Assembly (NCBI GenBank): GCA_023398575.1
Contig: JAEWSC010000012.1
Coordinates: 1 to 64,000 of the forward strand
Direction of reading: 5' to 3'
Length of the DNA stretch: 64,000 bases
Source of the DNA: Bacillota bacterium
Lineage (GTDB): Bacteria; Bacillota; Clostridia; Christensenellales; Aristaeellaceae
Positions 54,505 through 64,000 of this stretch are shown piece by piece. A model generated the notes under the pieces. That model searched no databases. It was not told where the DNA came from and saw nothing but the letters and a program-made list of their open reading frames with translations. Both the position numbers and the translations under genes were made by a program. Position 1 is the first letter of the stretch; the number at the start of each line of letters is the position of its first letter.

Positions 54505-55077
54505 CTAAACCTCTGATTTATTGCTAAAGCGACTTACCCCAATTTGCTTAATGCGGCTGATTTCTTCGGCAAACCACTTTATTTTTTTCGCTAAATCAGG
54601 TGAATCAAGTTCGCTGATAAGTGCAACTCTGATTTCTTTTCCATTGTCATCAGCATCGACGAGCTTTTTTTGATCAAATTGCTCCATAAAAAGAGCTTTG
54701 CCAATGCCTTTCCGTCCGCCAGAAATTGTCCCACGGTGTGCCAAGAAAACCTTACCAGATACATGACACAAAAATACGCCGCCTACTCTGGGGTTGTGTT
54801 CAAATGGTATATTTATTTCAACAGCTATATCCAAAGATTTTTTTGCCGGAATCTGGATGCCAAACGCATTCCAGTGCCGTTCACAACCTTCAACATCATC
54901 ACTACTTGTGAACCAAAGATCAATTTCGCGGCTATATTGAATATTCTCTTCCCTATTTCCACCTTGAAAGCCAACATCATGTATTAGCTTTTGTGGCAGC
55001 AGTTGACACAGTCGATCAACTAACTTTTTCTGCAAAGTCTCAATCTGAATGGAATCAGTAATCACTTTATATATCAT
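54505..55077 (-). CDS. Hypothetical protein in the island
   Basis: About 190 residues, soluble, not recognised. The region HRGTISGGRKGIGKALFMEQF is strongly basic, and the rest is mixed alpha/beta. ATG 55077 is preferred because GAGG lies 8 nt upstream; ATG 55083 is too close. It is AT-rich and neighbours a NucS-type nuclease and a restriction system, so a role in DNA metabolism or defence is possible but unproven. Confidence 0.55.
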   Translation of the reverse strand: MIYKVITDSIQIETLQKKLVDRLCQLLPQKLIHDVGFQGGNREENIQYSREIDLWFTSSDDVEGCERHWNAFGIQIPAKKSLDIAVEINIPFEHNPRVGGVFLCHVSGKVFLAHRGTISGGRKGIGKALFMEQFDQKKLVDADDNGKEIRVALISELDSPDLAKKIKWFAEEISRIKQIGVSRFSNKSEV

Positions 55078-55300
55078 GACCATGACCTCACTGTATTTGA
55101 TAGTATTACTTTACATCAACGAACAAGATATGTCAAATAATAACATGGATATTATGTCTTGGATGTGAAATTGTGTCTCTTTTTCCTCTTTATTATCGCT
55201 ATAATGGGTGGTATAATGTGGTAAACCGTTGAATGTGCATATTCAATGAAACTAAGTCATGATGAATCAAAGACAATACACTTGAAAGAAGGATAATGAT

Positions 55301-56368
55301 ATGGCAATCGCACAAGCAGTATGGTCTCTCACTGATAAGAAGCAACTCGCAATTTCAAAATTGCAAAACGAGCAAGAATTAGAAAACATAATATCTGAAA
55401 ACATAGGCGTGCTTAACGATGAGTGGATAGTTATTGGTCGTCAAGTACGAACAATTGCAGGCGGCTATATCGATTTATTATGTATGGATCGAAATGAGGA
55501 TACCATTGTCGTAGAACTGAAAAGGGACTTGACACCCAGAGAAGTTACTGCTCAAATAATAGATTATGCTTCTTGTGTTGCAGAATTAAGAGCAGAGGAT
55601 TTGGCTCAATTATACCTTGATTATTCACAAGGGAAGTCAACACTTAATGATGCATACAATAGAAAATTCGGAACAAATATCGATGAAGAAACAATAAATA
55701 CAAATGTTAAGATGGTTGTTGTCGCAGCAGAAATGGATGCGAGTACTGAAAGAATCATTAACTATCTTGCAAAATTCCATGTAGATATTAACATATTATT
55801 TTTCTCCGTATATGAACACGCAGGACAACGCTACTTGGGAAGGGCATGGTTTAGAGAAGAATCATCAGCTGTAACTCAAGTGTCTGAAAAGAGTAGAGAA
55901 TGGAATCAGGAGTTTTATGTATCATTTGGCCAGTATAAGGATTGGCGTCAATGGAAGGATGCTTTAAAATATGGATTTATATCTGCTGGAGGAGGTCAAT
56001 GGTATACGAAGACTTTAGGGATGTTAAACCCTGGAGATAGGGTTTGGGTCAATATCCCACAGATTGGCTATGTAGGTGTTGGTGAGGTTACATCTCAGCC
56101 AGTTGCTGTAATAAAAGCTGTCATTGTCTATGATGGACAAGAGACAGAGTTCTTAAAATTGAAACTTTCTGGTAAGTATTTTGACCCCGCTATTGAAGAA
56201 GACAAGATCGAGCAAATTGTTCAAGTAAAATGGCTAAAGGCAGTCCCGGAAAGTTTGGCTGTAAAGGAGCTTGGTTTTTTTGGAAACCAGAATACGGTAT
56301 GTAGACCAACATCAGAAAAGTGGGAGTTTACGATTCGCCGTCTCAAAGAAGTATGGAAAATCGAATAG
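55301..56368 (+). CDS. NucS/DUF91-type PD-(D/E)XK endonuclease domain protein
   Basis: A 355-residue protein. The N-terminal half (about residues 20-130) has GGYIDLLCMD, then IVVELKRDLTPREV and IIDYASCV, a PD-(D/E)XK nuclease core as in NucS. The C-terminal half (about 190-350) is not assigned. The substrate is unknown; NucS cuts mismatched DNA in other phyla, but this combination may serve defence. It ends before a terminator that separates it from the restriction operon. Confidence 0.75.
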   Translation: MAIAQAVWSLTDKKQLAISKLQNEQELENIISENIGVLNDEWIVIGRQVRTIAGGYIDLLCMDRNEDTIVVELKRDLTPREVTAQIIDYASCVAELRAEDLAQLYLDYSQGKSTLNDAYNRKFGTNIDEETINTNVKMVVVAAEMDASTERIINYLAKFHVDINILFFSVYEHAGQRYLGRAWFREESSAVTQVSEKSREWNQEFYVSFGQYKDWRQWKDALKYGFISAGGGQWYTKTLGMLNPGDRVWVNIPQIGYVGVGEVTSQPVAVIKAVIVYDGQETEFLKLKLSGKYFDPAIEEDKIEQIVQVKWLKAVPESLAVKELGFFGNQNTVCRPTSEKWEFTIRRLKEVWKIE

Positions 56369-56403
56369 ATTACCCAAAAAATATACGAGATAAAAAATCC
56401 AAA

Positions 56404-56440
56404 GACGTGCCCTTAAGCAATTAGGGGCACGCTCTTTTTG
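56404..56440 (+). terminator. Terminator after the NucS-type gene
   Basis: CGTGCCC (56406-56412) and GGGCACG (56425-56431) form a stem, followed by CTCTTTTT. Confidence 0.7.
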
Positions 56441-56446
56441 TAACTA

Positions 56447-56475
56447 TTGGATACGGAGTGGGTATATGGTATAAT
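56447..56475 (+). promoter_or_regulatory. Promoter of the type I restriction-modification operon
   Basis: TTGGAT (56447-56452) and TATAAT (56470-56475) at 17 bp, about 30 nt before hsdM. Confidence 0.65.
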
Positions 56476-56505
56476 ATTCGACAGAATGCGCTTGGAGGAT
56501 GAATT

Positions 56506-57951
56506 ATGCTTGTGGGTGAACTGCGGAACAAGATTGACCGTATTTGGGAAATGTTTTGGACAGGAGGAATCACAAATCCCTTATCGGTGATTGAGCAGAT
56601 CACTTACTTGATGTTTATCAAGGGGCTGGATGCAACAGAGGAAATCCGCGAGAAGGAAGCACAGCTTTTAGAAATGCCCTATGAGCCTTTGTTCCCGATG
56701 GATAAGCCGGAGATGCGGTTCAGCACTTTTAAGAACCTGTCTGCCGATAAGATGTTTATCATTGTGGGGCAGCAGGTATTCCCTTTTATCAAGGAATTGG
56801 GCAGCAAGGCAGCATTTGCCGCATTTATGAATGATGCGTTGTTCTTGTTCCCAACGGCTCAGTTATTGCAGCGTGTAGTCACCGCTATTGACGAGTTCCC
56901 CTTGCAGGACAAGGATGCCATGGGTGATTTGTACGAGTACATGCTTGGAAAGCTCAGTCAGGCAGGCCAGAATGGACAGTTCAGAACACCCAGACATATC
57001 ATCAAGATGATGGTGGAACTAACCGCTCCCGGTGAGGATGAAGTAATTTGTGATCCCGCCATGGGTACAGCAGGCTTTTTGGTGGCGGCGGCGGAGTATA
57101 TACGCAACCACCACAAGGTGTTGTTCTTTCGGCCTGAAAAGGCAAAGCACTTTCACGCAGGCACTTTTCATGGCTTTGATATGGATAGAACCATGCTGCG
57201 CATCGGTGCCATGAACATGATGCTGCACAATGTGGATACGCCACTGATTGAATACCGTGATTCCCTCAGTGAGCAGAATGTGGAAAAGGGCATGTATTCC
57301 CTGATCATTGCCAATCCGCCGTTTAAAGGATCGCTGGATTATGACAGTGTTTCGGCAGACTTATTGCAGGTTACTCGTACCAAGAAAACCGAGCTTTTGT
57401 TTCTTGCGCTGTTCCTGCGGATGCTAAAGGTTGGCGGACGCTGTGCTTGTATCGTGCCGGATGGTGTGCTATTTGGTTCTTCCAACGCGCACAAAGCGCT
57501 TCGGCAGGAGTTGGTGGAAAAGCACCGATTGCAGGCGGTGATAAGCATGCCCAGCGGCGTTTTCAAGCCCTATGCGGGCGTTTCTACTGCTGTGCTGTTA
57601 TTCACCAAGACAGGTGTTGGAGGCACAGAGGATGTATGGTTTTACGACATGCAGGCCGATGGATACAGCTTGGATGACAAGCGTACGCTAATAGGTGAGA
57701 ATGATATACCGGACATTATCGAAAGATTCCACAACTTGGATGCGGAAAAGGATAGGCAGCGCACGGATAAGTCTTTCCTTGTGCGCAAGAGTGAGATCGT
57801 TGGAAACGAATTCGACTTATCCATCAATAAATACAAAAAGACAGAGTTTAAAGCGGAACAATACCCTGCCCCCAAGAAAATCCTGGCCGAGATCAATGCG
57901 CTGGAAGCGGAGATTTTGAAGGGCTTGGATGAACTGGAGGACATGGTATGA
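56506..57951 (+). CDS. hsdM: Type I restriction-modification, methyltransferase subunit
   Basis: A 481-residue N6-adenine methyltransferase. An N-terminal helical domain (about 1-130) precedes the catalytic domain. Motif I is DPAMGTAGFLVAA (about 183-195) and motif IV NPPF (about 269-272), where the target adenine is flipped. The protein works as a complex with HsdS, and with HsdR for restriction. ATG 56506 follows GGAGG. Its stop overlaps the hsdS start by 4 nt. Confidence 0.95.
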   Translation: MLVGELRNKIDRIWEMFWTGGITNPLSVIEQITYLMFIKGLDATEEIREKEAQLLEMPYEPLFPMDKPEMRFSTFKNLSADKMFIIVGQQVFPFIKELGSKAAFAAFMNDALFLFPTAQLLQRVVTAIDEFPLQDKDAMGDLYEYMLGKLSQAGQNGQFRTPRHIIKMMVELTAPGEDEVICDPAMGTAGFLVAAAEYIRNHHKVLFFRPEKAKHFHAGTFHGFDMDRTMLRIGAMNMMLHNVDTPLIEYRDSLSEQNVEKGMYSLIIANPPFKGSLDYDSVSADLLQVTRTKKTELLFLALFLRMLKVGGRCACIVPDGVLFGSSNAHKALRQELVEKHRLQAVISMPSGVFKPYAGVSTAVLLFTKTGVGGTEDVWFYDMQADGYSLDDKRTLIGENDIPDIIERFHNLDAEKDRQRTDKSFLVRKSEIVGNEFDLSINKYKKTEFKAEQYPAPKKILAEINALEAEILKGLDELEDMV

Positions 57952-59099
57952 GCAAGTGGGAACATATAAGGTTGGGCGATGTATGTAATGTATTAAATGG
58001 ATATGCATTCGATTCTCAGTTTTTTTCTGGTAATGAGCAAGGGATGCCTTTAGTTAGAATCCGTGATGTTGTAAGGGGATACACAGGCACATATACTACA
58101 GAACCCTATGATGATAAATATTTGATCTATGAAGGTGATATTCTGATTGGTATGGATGGCGAATTTAACATTGCATCATGGAGAAGTCGTCCTGCCTTAT
58201 TGAATCAACGGGTTTGTAAGTTGTCATGCAATCCAAATGAGGCTCATGGTCAATATCTTTTGTATTTCTTGCCTATTGCTTTAAAGAAGATAGAAGATGC
58301 AACGCCGTATGTAACAGTAAAGCATCTTTCATCAAAACAAATCAGTGATATTGTATTACCATTTCCATCACTGGAGGTTCAAAAGAAGATTGCTGACACA
58401 CTGGATAAGGCCAGTCGGCTGATCGAACTGCGGAAAACCCAGCTTGAGAAAATAGACTTGCTGATCAAGAGCAAGTTCGTTGAGTTGTTTGGTGATCCGG
58501 TTGTTAATGAAAACAAATGGCCTACAATGCCTTTATACGCGATTCTTGAAGAAGGTAGCTCTGTCACATACGGTATTGTGCAAACTGGCGATGATATAGC
58601 AGGTGGAGTTCCGGTTTTCCGCCCTGTTGACATAACCGATGGGCGAATACCAACATTAAGTGAATTAAAGCGCACAACAAGAGAAATATCTAATAAATAT
58701 AAAAGGACATTGCTTAAAGGCTATGAGCTGCTCATTACTGTTAGAGGTTCAGTCGGCGACACTTTTCAGATAACACCAGATTTCAAAGGATGTAATGTTG
58801 CACGCAATATTGTTCCTTTAAGGTTCAATACGAAATTCGTTCACTACGCATTCATGGAAAGCTTATTTATGCATCAATCAATAAAACGGGAACTTGCGAA
58901 TATTACAAAAGGTATTGCCTTGCAAGGACTTAATATGTGTGAGTTTCGAGAATTATCCATCATACTGCCACCTATAGAACTTCAAAGACAGTTTTTAAAC
59001 ATAGCGAAACATGCCGAAATATCAAAGGTAGAAATTAGACAAGCTCTCAGTAAACAGGAAACATTGCTTAATTCGCTTATGTATGAATTTTTTGAATAG
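57948..59099 (+). CDS. hsdS: Type I restriction-modification, specificity subunit
   Basis: A 383-residue DNA-recognition subunit with two target-recognition domains (about 1-140 and 190-345). Each is followed by a conserved helix (QKKIADTLDKASRLIELRKTQ and QRQFLNIAKHAEISKVEI) that sets the spacer. It decides which bipartite sequence the complex methylates and cuts. It is a normal-length single gene, coupled to hsdM through a 4-nt overlap. No inverted second specificity gene is present in the window. Confidence 0.93.
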   Translation: MSKWEHIRLGDVCNVLNGYAFDSQFFSGNEQGMPLVRIRDVVRGYTGTYTTEPYDDKYLIYEGDILIGMDGEFNIASWRSRPALLNQRVCKLSCNPNEAHGQYLLYFLPIALKKIEDATPYVTVKHLSSKQISDIVLPFPSLEVQKKIADTLDKASRLIELRKTQLEKIDLLIKSKFVELFGDPVVNENKWPTMPLYAILEEGSSVTYGIVQTGDDIAGGVPVFRPVDITDGRIPTLSELKRTTREISNKYKRTLLKGYELLITVRGSVGDTFQITPDFKGCNVARNIVPLRFNTKFVHYAFMESLFMHQSIKRELANITKGIALQGLNMCEFRELSIILPPIELQRQFLNIAKHAEISKVEIRQALSKQETLLNSLMYEFFE

Positions 59100-59176
59100 T
59101 TACCAACAGAAAGAGCGATAACCTAAGATGCTTTATAACATCTAAGAGCAACACAAAGATCATATGCAAGAATGCA

Positions 59177-59517
59177 TAGCCTGAACCGCCAGGAGTAATT
59201 GCCAATGGATATGGAACTGTCCTTACCTTCATGGAATGGGAGCAGATATTCGAAACTCTTTATTATCGTAGCCAGGTCGGCTTTGATAACAGCATTGAAT
59301 ACATCATCCATAGCAACGAACAGGGGCATAACAAGGCACACCTGCATGCAAGGTATCAGCAAAGGGAGATCGTGCTGGAGATACTAAGCGGAATCATCAT
59401 CACAGGCAATCTGCCAATGCCAAGGGCTAAACAGGCCAGCCTATGGGTTTAAAAGAACAGTGATCTGCTGATCAGGAAATGGAATGAGCTATCCAACGGT
59501 ATCAGACTTCCGGTGAG
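59177..59517 (+). pseudogene. DUF4160-like gene remnant with an in-frame stop
   Basis: One frame reads GVIANGYGTVLTFMEWEQIF, then NEQGHNKAHLHARYQQREI and EILSGIIITGNLPMPRAKQ, resembling DUF4160 (toxin-antitoxin linked) proteins with HxH. After LWV a TAA at 59450-59452 interrupts the frame; reading on gives KNSDLLIRKWNELSNG, the expected end. There is no clear start upstream. A single base change would remove the stop. It sits between hsdS and hsdR. Confidence 0.55.
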
Positions 59518-59526
59518 GTGAGAATC

Positions 59527-62500
59527 ATGGGCAACTTTGACTTCCTTACATCCAACGCACAATTTGCAACTTTTGCTGAAACATCCGTCTCTGCCGAGCG
59601 GGTGCTTGCGGTAGATTACGCTTTGTCAGCTATTGCTTGCCGAAAGGCTTTGGAACTGGCCGTCAAGTGGCTGTATGCAGTGGAGGGGTTGGAGCAGCCC
59701 TACTCCCAAGAATTGAACGCCCTGATTAATGATTGTAGATTCAAAGCATTGCTACCCATTGGTATGATGCCGCGTGTAGATTACATCCGCCGTATGGGAA
59801 ATATGGCGGTTCATACGGGGCATGCTGTTTCCCGACAGAATGCGGTAATGTCTCTTTCTAACCTGTTCCTCTTTGTGGATTTCATTGCTTGCTGCTATAG
59901 CCCGGAGTATGAGCAGCGTACCTTTGATGAGGCGCTACTGCCCCGTGATGTGGATGCCATTACAGCTGAACAGAAACGTAGGCTGGAGGAACAGGCGGCA
60001 ACCATAGAGCAGCTACAAGCGGCGCTAAACACATTGCCAGAGCAGCCGCAAAAGGTGCCGCAGGAGGAACTACCTCCCTATACGGTGCCGGATATCAGCG
60101 AGTGGGAAACCCGCAAGCAGTATATTGATCTGGACTTGAAGGAAGCAGGCTGGGTATTTGGGCAGAACTGCATGATCGAGGTTCCCTTGACAGGCATGCC
60201 TTTTGGCACAGGGGATGGGTATGCCGATTATGTACTATACGGAGCCAATGGAAAGCCGCTGGCGGTAGTGGAGGCGAAGCGAACCAGCAAAAGCGCGTTA
60301 GCAGGACAGCAGCAGGCTTTCCTGTATGCGGATTGCCTTAAGAAGATGACTGGGCAGCGGCCCGTGATTTTCTATACCAACGGCTTTGAAACCTATCTAT
60401 GGGATGATGCAGCAGGCTATCCTCCCCGCAGAGTGGCAGGCTTTTACTCACCGGAGGATTTGTTGTGGCTCAATGACAAGCGCAGGCAGAAAGCAACGCT
60501 TGTACAAGCTGAACTGAAAAAAGAAATCACCAATAGGTATTATCAGAAAGCTGCTATCGAAGCAATCTGTACGGGCTATGAAAACAAGCATCGCAGGGCA
60601 TTGGTGGTAATGGCTACCGGCACAGGCAAAACACGAACAGCCATATCATTGGTGGATGTATTCTCGCGCCATACTTGGGCACGGAACATTCTATTCTTGG
60701 CGGATAGGCTGACTCTACTTCGGCAGGCAAAGAAGAATTACAAGGCACTGCTGCCAAACTTGAGCTTGTGCAACCTATCTGAACGGGAAAAAGAAGAAAG
60801 CATCGAGGCGCGAATGGTTTTCTCCACCTATCAAACCATGATGAACGCCATCGACAGCGAACGCAAAGGTGCCGCGCGGCGATTTACCGTAGGGTATTTT
60901 GATCTCATCATTGTGGACGAAGCGCACCGAAGTGTTTACAACAAGTTTGCAGCCATCTTTGAATACTTTGATGCCTTGATGATGGGGCTTACTGCAACGC
61001 CAAGGGATGAAGTATCCAAGGATACGTATGCTGTGTTTGAAATGGAAAGCGGCGTACCTACATACGCCTATGAACTGGATCAGGCGATATCCGACAAGTT
61101 TTTAGTGCCTTATCACACGCTGGAAACAACGCTCAAATTTATGGAGAGCGGCATTGCTTATGACGATTTACCGGAAGAAGAAAAGCAGGAGTACGAAGAT
61201 AAATTTGGCACAGACGGCGATGCGCTACCGCCATGGATTAGCGCAACGGCGCTGAATAACTGGCTGTTTAATCAGGATACGGTTGACAGGGTATTGCTGG
61301 AGTTGATGCAGCGTGGCCTGCGCATTGAAGGCGGGGATAAGCTGGGCAAGACCATCATCTTTGCCAAGAACCACAAGCATGCGGAATACATCGTGGAGCG
61401 GTTTGACAAGCTGTTTCCCGAAAAGGGCAGCGGCTTTGCGCGGCTGATTGACAACTATATCAACTATGCGGAAGATGAGATTGAAAGGTTCAAAGTTGCC
61501 GACGGTTTTCCCCAGATTGCTGTATCGGTGGATATGCTGGATACAGGTGTTGATATCCCGGAAGTCTTGAACTTGGTGTTCTTCAAGAAAGTGTTTTCAA
61601 AAACAAAATTCATGCAGATGATAGGGCGTGGCACGCGACTGTGTGAGAATCTGCTGGGTGCAGGCCAGGATAAAGAATACTTTTTGTGCCTGGATTACTG
61701 CGGCAATTTTGATTATTTCCGTCAGGCAAAGAAGGAGAATGGGGAGTTGCCTGTTTATTCCCTTTCGGAACGTTGGTTCCGGTTGAGGGTGGATATCGCA
61801 GTGGAATTGCAGGATTTGAAATGGGGGGCTTACGGTGATCTCCGCAAGGCTCTGATAAACGGGCTTGTTGCAGATGTTGGCAAGCTAAAGGAAGAATCTT
61901 TCCTTGTCAGGAGGAAACTGGACTTTGTACGAAGATATAAATCAGAACAAGCATGGAATGCTTTGACACTTGTACAGGCCATGGAGATCAAGGACAAGCT
62001 GGGCAACCTGATCATTCCGACAGTAGAAGATGAAACGGCAAGACAGTTTGATGTTCTTATCGGAAGGGCATCACTCAAGTACCTGACGAATGTATCCATC
62101 CAGCAGGAGCAAAAGAACCTGATAGCTATAGCGGAAGCGTTGTCCAAACTGGGAACAGTGCAACAGGTGAAGGCGAATGCCAGCCTCTTGCAGGCGATGC
62201 AAACAGAACCTTTCTGGGCAAGTGTTGATTATGCTGTGCTCGAAGATATCCGCAAACACCTGCGCGGGTTGATTCAATTGCTCAAAGACAACGGGAAGTC
62301 AAGAATCATCTTTACTGATTTTACAGACGCTTTGGTGGAACAGAAGGATGGGCAGTATGAGCCGACAGGCACAGCCTTCAAGAACTACCGCTTGAAGGTG
62401 GAAAAGTATATCCGTGAGAATGCGAACCATATGGTGATATGGAAACTTCGTATGAACAAGCCGCTGACGAAAGAGGACATTGGCGTGCTGGAGGGTATTC

Positions 62501-62835
62501 TTTGGGGGCAGGTAGGAACCAAGGAAGAATACCAGCATGAGTTCAAAGATAAACCTTTGGCAAGGCTTGTTCGCGAGATTGCCGGGCTGGATATGCAGGC
62601 GGCGAACGAGGCTTTTTCCACCTTCCTGAGTGATCACTCGCTTACGCCGGAGCAGATTGAATTTATCAAAATGATTGTGGATTTTGTAGTGAAGAATGGC
62701 ATCTTGGAGTTAAACCAATTGAGTAAAGAACCGTTCAAAACCATTGGAAGTATTGTGGAGTTATTCCCAACTGATAAGAGCAGGGAACTGCTGACGGTGA
62801 TCAAGGGCATCAACCAGAATGCTGGTGTGGGCTGA
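59527..62835 (+). CDS. hsdR: Type I restriction endonuclease, helicase/nuclease subunit
   Basis: A 1102-residue motor subunit. The N-terminal region (about 15-130) looks like a DUF4145 domain. A PD-(D/E)XK nuclease part has DGYADYVLYG and VVEAKR (about 225-255). The helicase core has Walker A MATGTGKTRT (about 362-371) and the DEAH box VDEAHRS, then the C-terminal helicase lobe. It cuts unmethylated DNA after translocation. ATG 59527 follows GAGGTGAG. No frameshift is seen, so the system is probably active. Confidence 0.95.
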   Translation: MGNFDFLTSNAQFATFAETSVSAERVLAVDYALSAIACRKALELAVKWLYAVEGLEQPYSQELNALINDCRFKALLPIGMMPRVDYIRRMGNMAVHTGHAVSRQNAVMSLSNLFLFVDFIACCYSPEYEQRTFDEALLPRDVDAITAEQKRRLEEQAATIEQLQAALNTLPEQPQKVPQEELPPYTVPDISEWETRKQYIDLDLKEAGWVFGQNCMIEVPLTGMPFGTGDGYADYVLYGANGKPLAVVEAKRTSKSALAGQQQAFLYADCLKKMTGQRPVIFYTNGFETYLWDDAAGYPPRRVAGFYSPEDLLWLNDKRRQKATLVQAELKKEITNRYYQKAAIEAICTGYENKHRRALVVMATGTGKTRTAISLVDVFSRHTWARNILFLADRLTLLRQAKKNYKALLPNLSLCNLSEREKEESIEARMVFSTYQTMMNAIDSERKGAARRFTVGYFDLIIVDEAHRSVYNKFAAIFEYFDALMMGLTATPRDEVSKDTYAVFEMESGVPTYAYELDQAISDKFLVPYHTLETTLKFMESGIAYDDLPEEEKQEYEDKFGTDGDALPPWISATALNNWLFNQDTVDRVLLELMQRGLRIEGGDKLGKTIIFAKNHKHAEYIVERFDKLFPEKGSGFARLIDNYINYAEDEIERFKVADGFPQIAVSVDMLDTGVDIPEVLNLVFFKKVFSKTKFMQMIGRGTRLCENLLGAGQDKEYFLCLDYCGNFDYFRQAKKENGELPVYSLSERWFRLRVDIAVELQDLKWGAYGDLRKALINGLVADVGKLKEESFLVRRKLDFVRRYKSEQAWNALTLVQAMEIKDKLGNLIIPTVEDETARQFDVLIGRASLKYLTNVSIQQEQKNLIAIAEALSKLGTVQQVKANASLLQAMQTEPFWASVDYAVLEDIRKHLRGLIQLLKDNGKSRIIFTDFTDALVEQKDGQYEPTGTAFKNYRLKVEKYIRENANHMVIWKLRMNKPLTKEDIGVLEGILWGQVGTKEEYQHEFKDKPLARLVREIAGLDMQAANEAFSTFLSDHSLTPEQIEFIKMIVDFVVKNGILELNQLSKEPFKTIGSIVELFPTDKSRELLTVIKGINQNAGVG

Positions 62836-62947
62836 GTTACGGGGGGAAGTTCCCGTAAATACGTCAAGATGTATTGCATTACATATTTTGGGATCGTTTG
62901 CCCTTGTGACGAATCAGTACTAAACAAAAAGCGTGGAGGGAATTTTT

Positions 62948-63940
62948 ATGCCCATTAAGGTTGAAATGTATATTAGTCTTCCGTACTATTTAGTACTTGA
63001 AGATGAATGCGACTTCGATATTTGTTTACAGGTTGATGATTTTGAACTATTCAAGTTTGAATTACTTTGGAACGATGAAGACGACACTGGAATTTTTTCG
63101 GAAGGGATACCCGGGAATTATTCATCAAGAATAAGGGTTGAAGCAATTTACAAACATGTATCGCATGAAAGGTATCCGAAAGAAGAAGGGTGTTTAATAG
63201 ATGAAGGTATAGAGCATTATGAAATTAATCTGCCAATGAAGGAAACAAAGAAGGTGTTTACTGCCGTTGGAAATGTAATAAATGATGTTTTGCAATACAT
63301 AAGTGAAAAAACCGGGATGTTCTGGGTAGAAAATGTTTCGGTAACTCCGGTGTCACTCGCTCATGATATGATTATAAATTACAACTTTTATTCGCCAAAT
63401 ACGAGACTTTCAAGAAACATGATTAAGGTAAAGCGATTAACCGATTTTTATATTTTTGATAAATCAATAACGAAAATAAATGATAATACCTTTGAAGGAT
63501 ATGTTATTGGAACAAATAGGCGACACAAATATGAGAAGTATCTGAACAAAGCTAAAAGGTGCTTATATGAATCAAACTTTGAGGATGCAATTGTTTATGG
63601 AAGTATAGCTGCTGAATCGTTTATCCGTTTCTACATTGGTAATATTGAGCCTGAAGGTGATATTGTTTTTCTCAGGCTTATTGATGCAAAATATGACTAT
63701 ATAGACACTTATTACAATATCGTTTTGAAATATCTCAAAGGCACAACTCTTAAAGGCATTAGTGAATCTATATATACTCGGCTTAAAAGGATGTACGATC
63801 TTCGAAATGCTATAATGCATAGAGGAGAGATAGATACAAAAGCGTTAATAAAGGCAGGGATAAATCAATTGGGATTCAAAGAGTGTAGTGAGATCATTAA
63901 AGGAATTGATGAGGCCATTAAAGCAATTGGAAGACTATAA
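62948..63940 (+). CDS. Hypothetical protein with a HEPN-like RNAse motif
   Basis: A 330-residue protein, not recognised over its full length. The N-terminal two-thirds are mixed alpha/beta with no known motif. The C-terminal part (about 200-330) is helical, with YDLRNAIMHRGE, which fits the HEPN RNxxxH pattern, and RHKYEKYLNKAKRCLYESNFEDAI before it. HEPN proteins are often toxins or defence RNases. It lies directly after hsdR in AT-rich DNA, which supports a defence role. ATG 62948 follows GGAGGG at 7 nt. Nothing is seen in the last 60 bases of the window. Confidence 0.6.
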   Translation: MPIKVEMYISLPYYLVLEDECDFDICLQVDDFELFKFELLWNDEDDTGIFSEGIPGNYSSRIRVEAIYKHVSHERYPKEEGCLIDEGIEHYEINLPMKETKKVFTAVGNVINDVLQYISEKTGMFWVENVSVTPVSLAHDMIINYNFYSPNTRLSRNMIKVKRLTDFYIFDKSITKINDNTFEGYVIGTNRRHKYEKYLNKAKRCLYESNFEDAIVYGSIAAESFIRFYIGNIEPEGDIVFLRLIDAKYDYIDTYYNIVLKYLKGTTLKGISESIYTRLKRMYDLRNAIMHRGEIDTKALIKAGINQLGFKECSEIIKGIDEAIKAIGRL

Positions 63941-64000
63941 TTAATATCACATCCAATAGTGAATTAGAGGATGTCATAACTTTTATTTAGTGACACCGAT

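Overview
The window looks like chromosome of a low-oxygen Bacillota (Firmicutes), most likely class Clostridia, of moderate GC content. The reasons are: a CD1247-type zinc-ribbon protein, formate-tetrahydrofolate ligase, tandem bacteriohemerythrins, an ammonium channel fused to PII, a membrane PIN/TRAM (YacL-type) protein beside radA, a UvrX/YolD pair behind a Gram-positive LexA box, class III pantothenate kinase, frequent TTG/GTG starts, and consensus -35/-10 boxes at 17-18 bp spacing. No species can be named from sequence alone.

Layout. 1-4.6 kb: the end of a GAF/HD-GYP gene, a three-gene tRNA unit (Leu-Gly-Gly), an acetyltransferase, a two-domain glycosyltransferase and a small membrane protein. 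4.6-7.7 kb: a promoter, a folded leader ending in an intrinsic terminator, then an ABC-2 transporter operon (ATPase plus two permeases). 7.7-22.3 kb: gpsA, an M24 peptidase, efp, the CD1247-type protein, a small membrane protein with amt-PII, an ECF S component with coaX and hom, ppk, cysE-cysS, a helix-hairpin-helix protein and an SCP2-type protein. 22.3-38.4 kb: mainly minus strand. It holds an isopropylmalate-dehydrogenase-like pseudoenzyme, a CapA-type phosphoesterase, fhs-lrp-aminotransferase, PHP phosphatase-pepF, a GntR regulator and a phosphoesterase; radA and the PIN/TRAM gene are on plus; a beta-lactamase-fold hydrolase and a Nim-like flavoprotein follow. 38.5-47.4 kb: rpoB-rpoC, away from the usual rplJ-rplL, and two bacteriohemerythrins. 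47.6-50.7 kb: a large LuxR/MalT-type regulator, then a 16-codon leader ORF coupled to a secreted protein. 50.9-53.1 kb: the SOS-type UvrX/YolD operon.

From about 53.2 kb to the right edge the window looks like a genomic island. A 3' fragment of a tRNA-Val(GAC), broken at the anticodon loop and still followed by its terminator, sits at 53202-53248. To its right are an LRR surface protein, an unknown protein, a NucS-type nuclease, a complete type I restriction-modification operon with a broken DUF4160-like gene inside it, and a HEPN-motif protein. The intact tRNA and any integrase would lie beyond the right edge.

The most unusual signal is a pair of about 175-nt structured intergenic elements, one directly after amt-PII (13827-14000, plus) and one directly after rpoB (42147-42321, minus). 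They share the same geometry and conserved linkers, but their main stems have different sequences that stay perfectly self-complementary.
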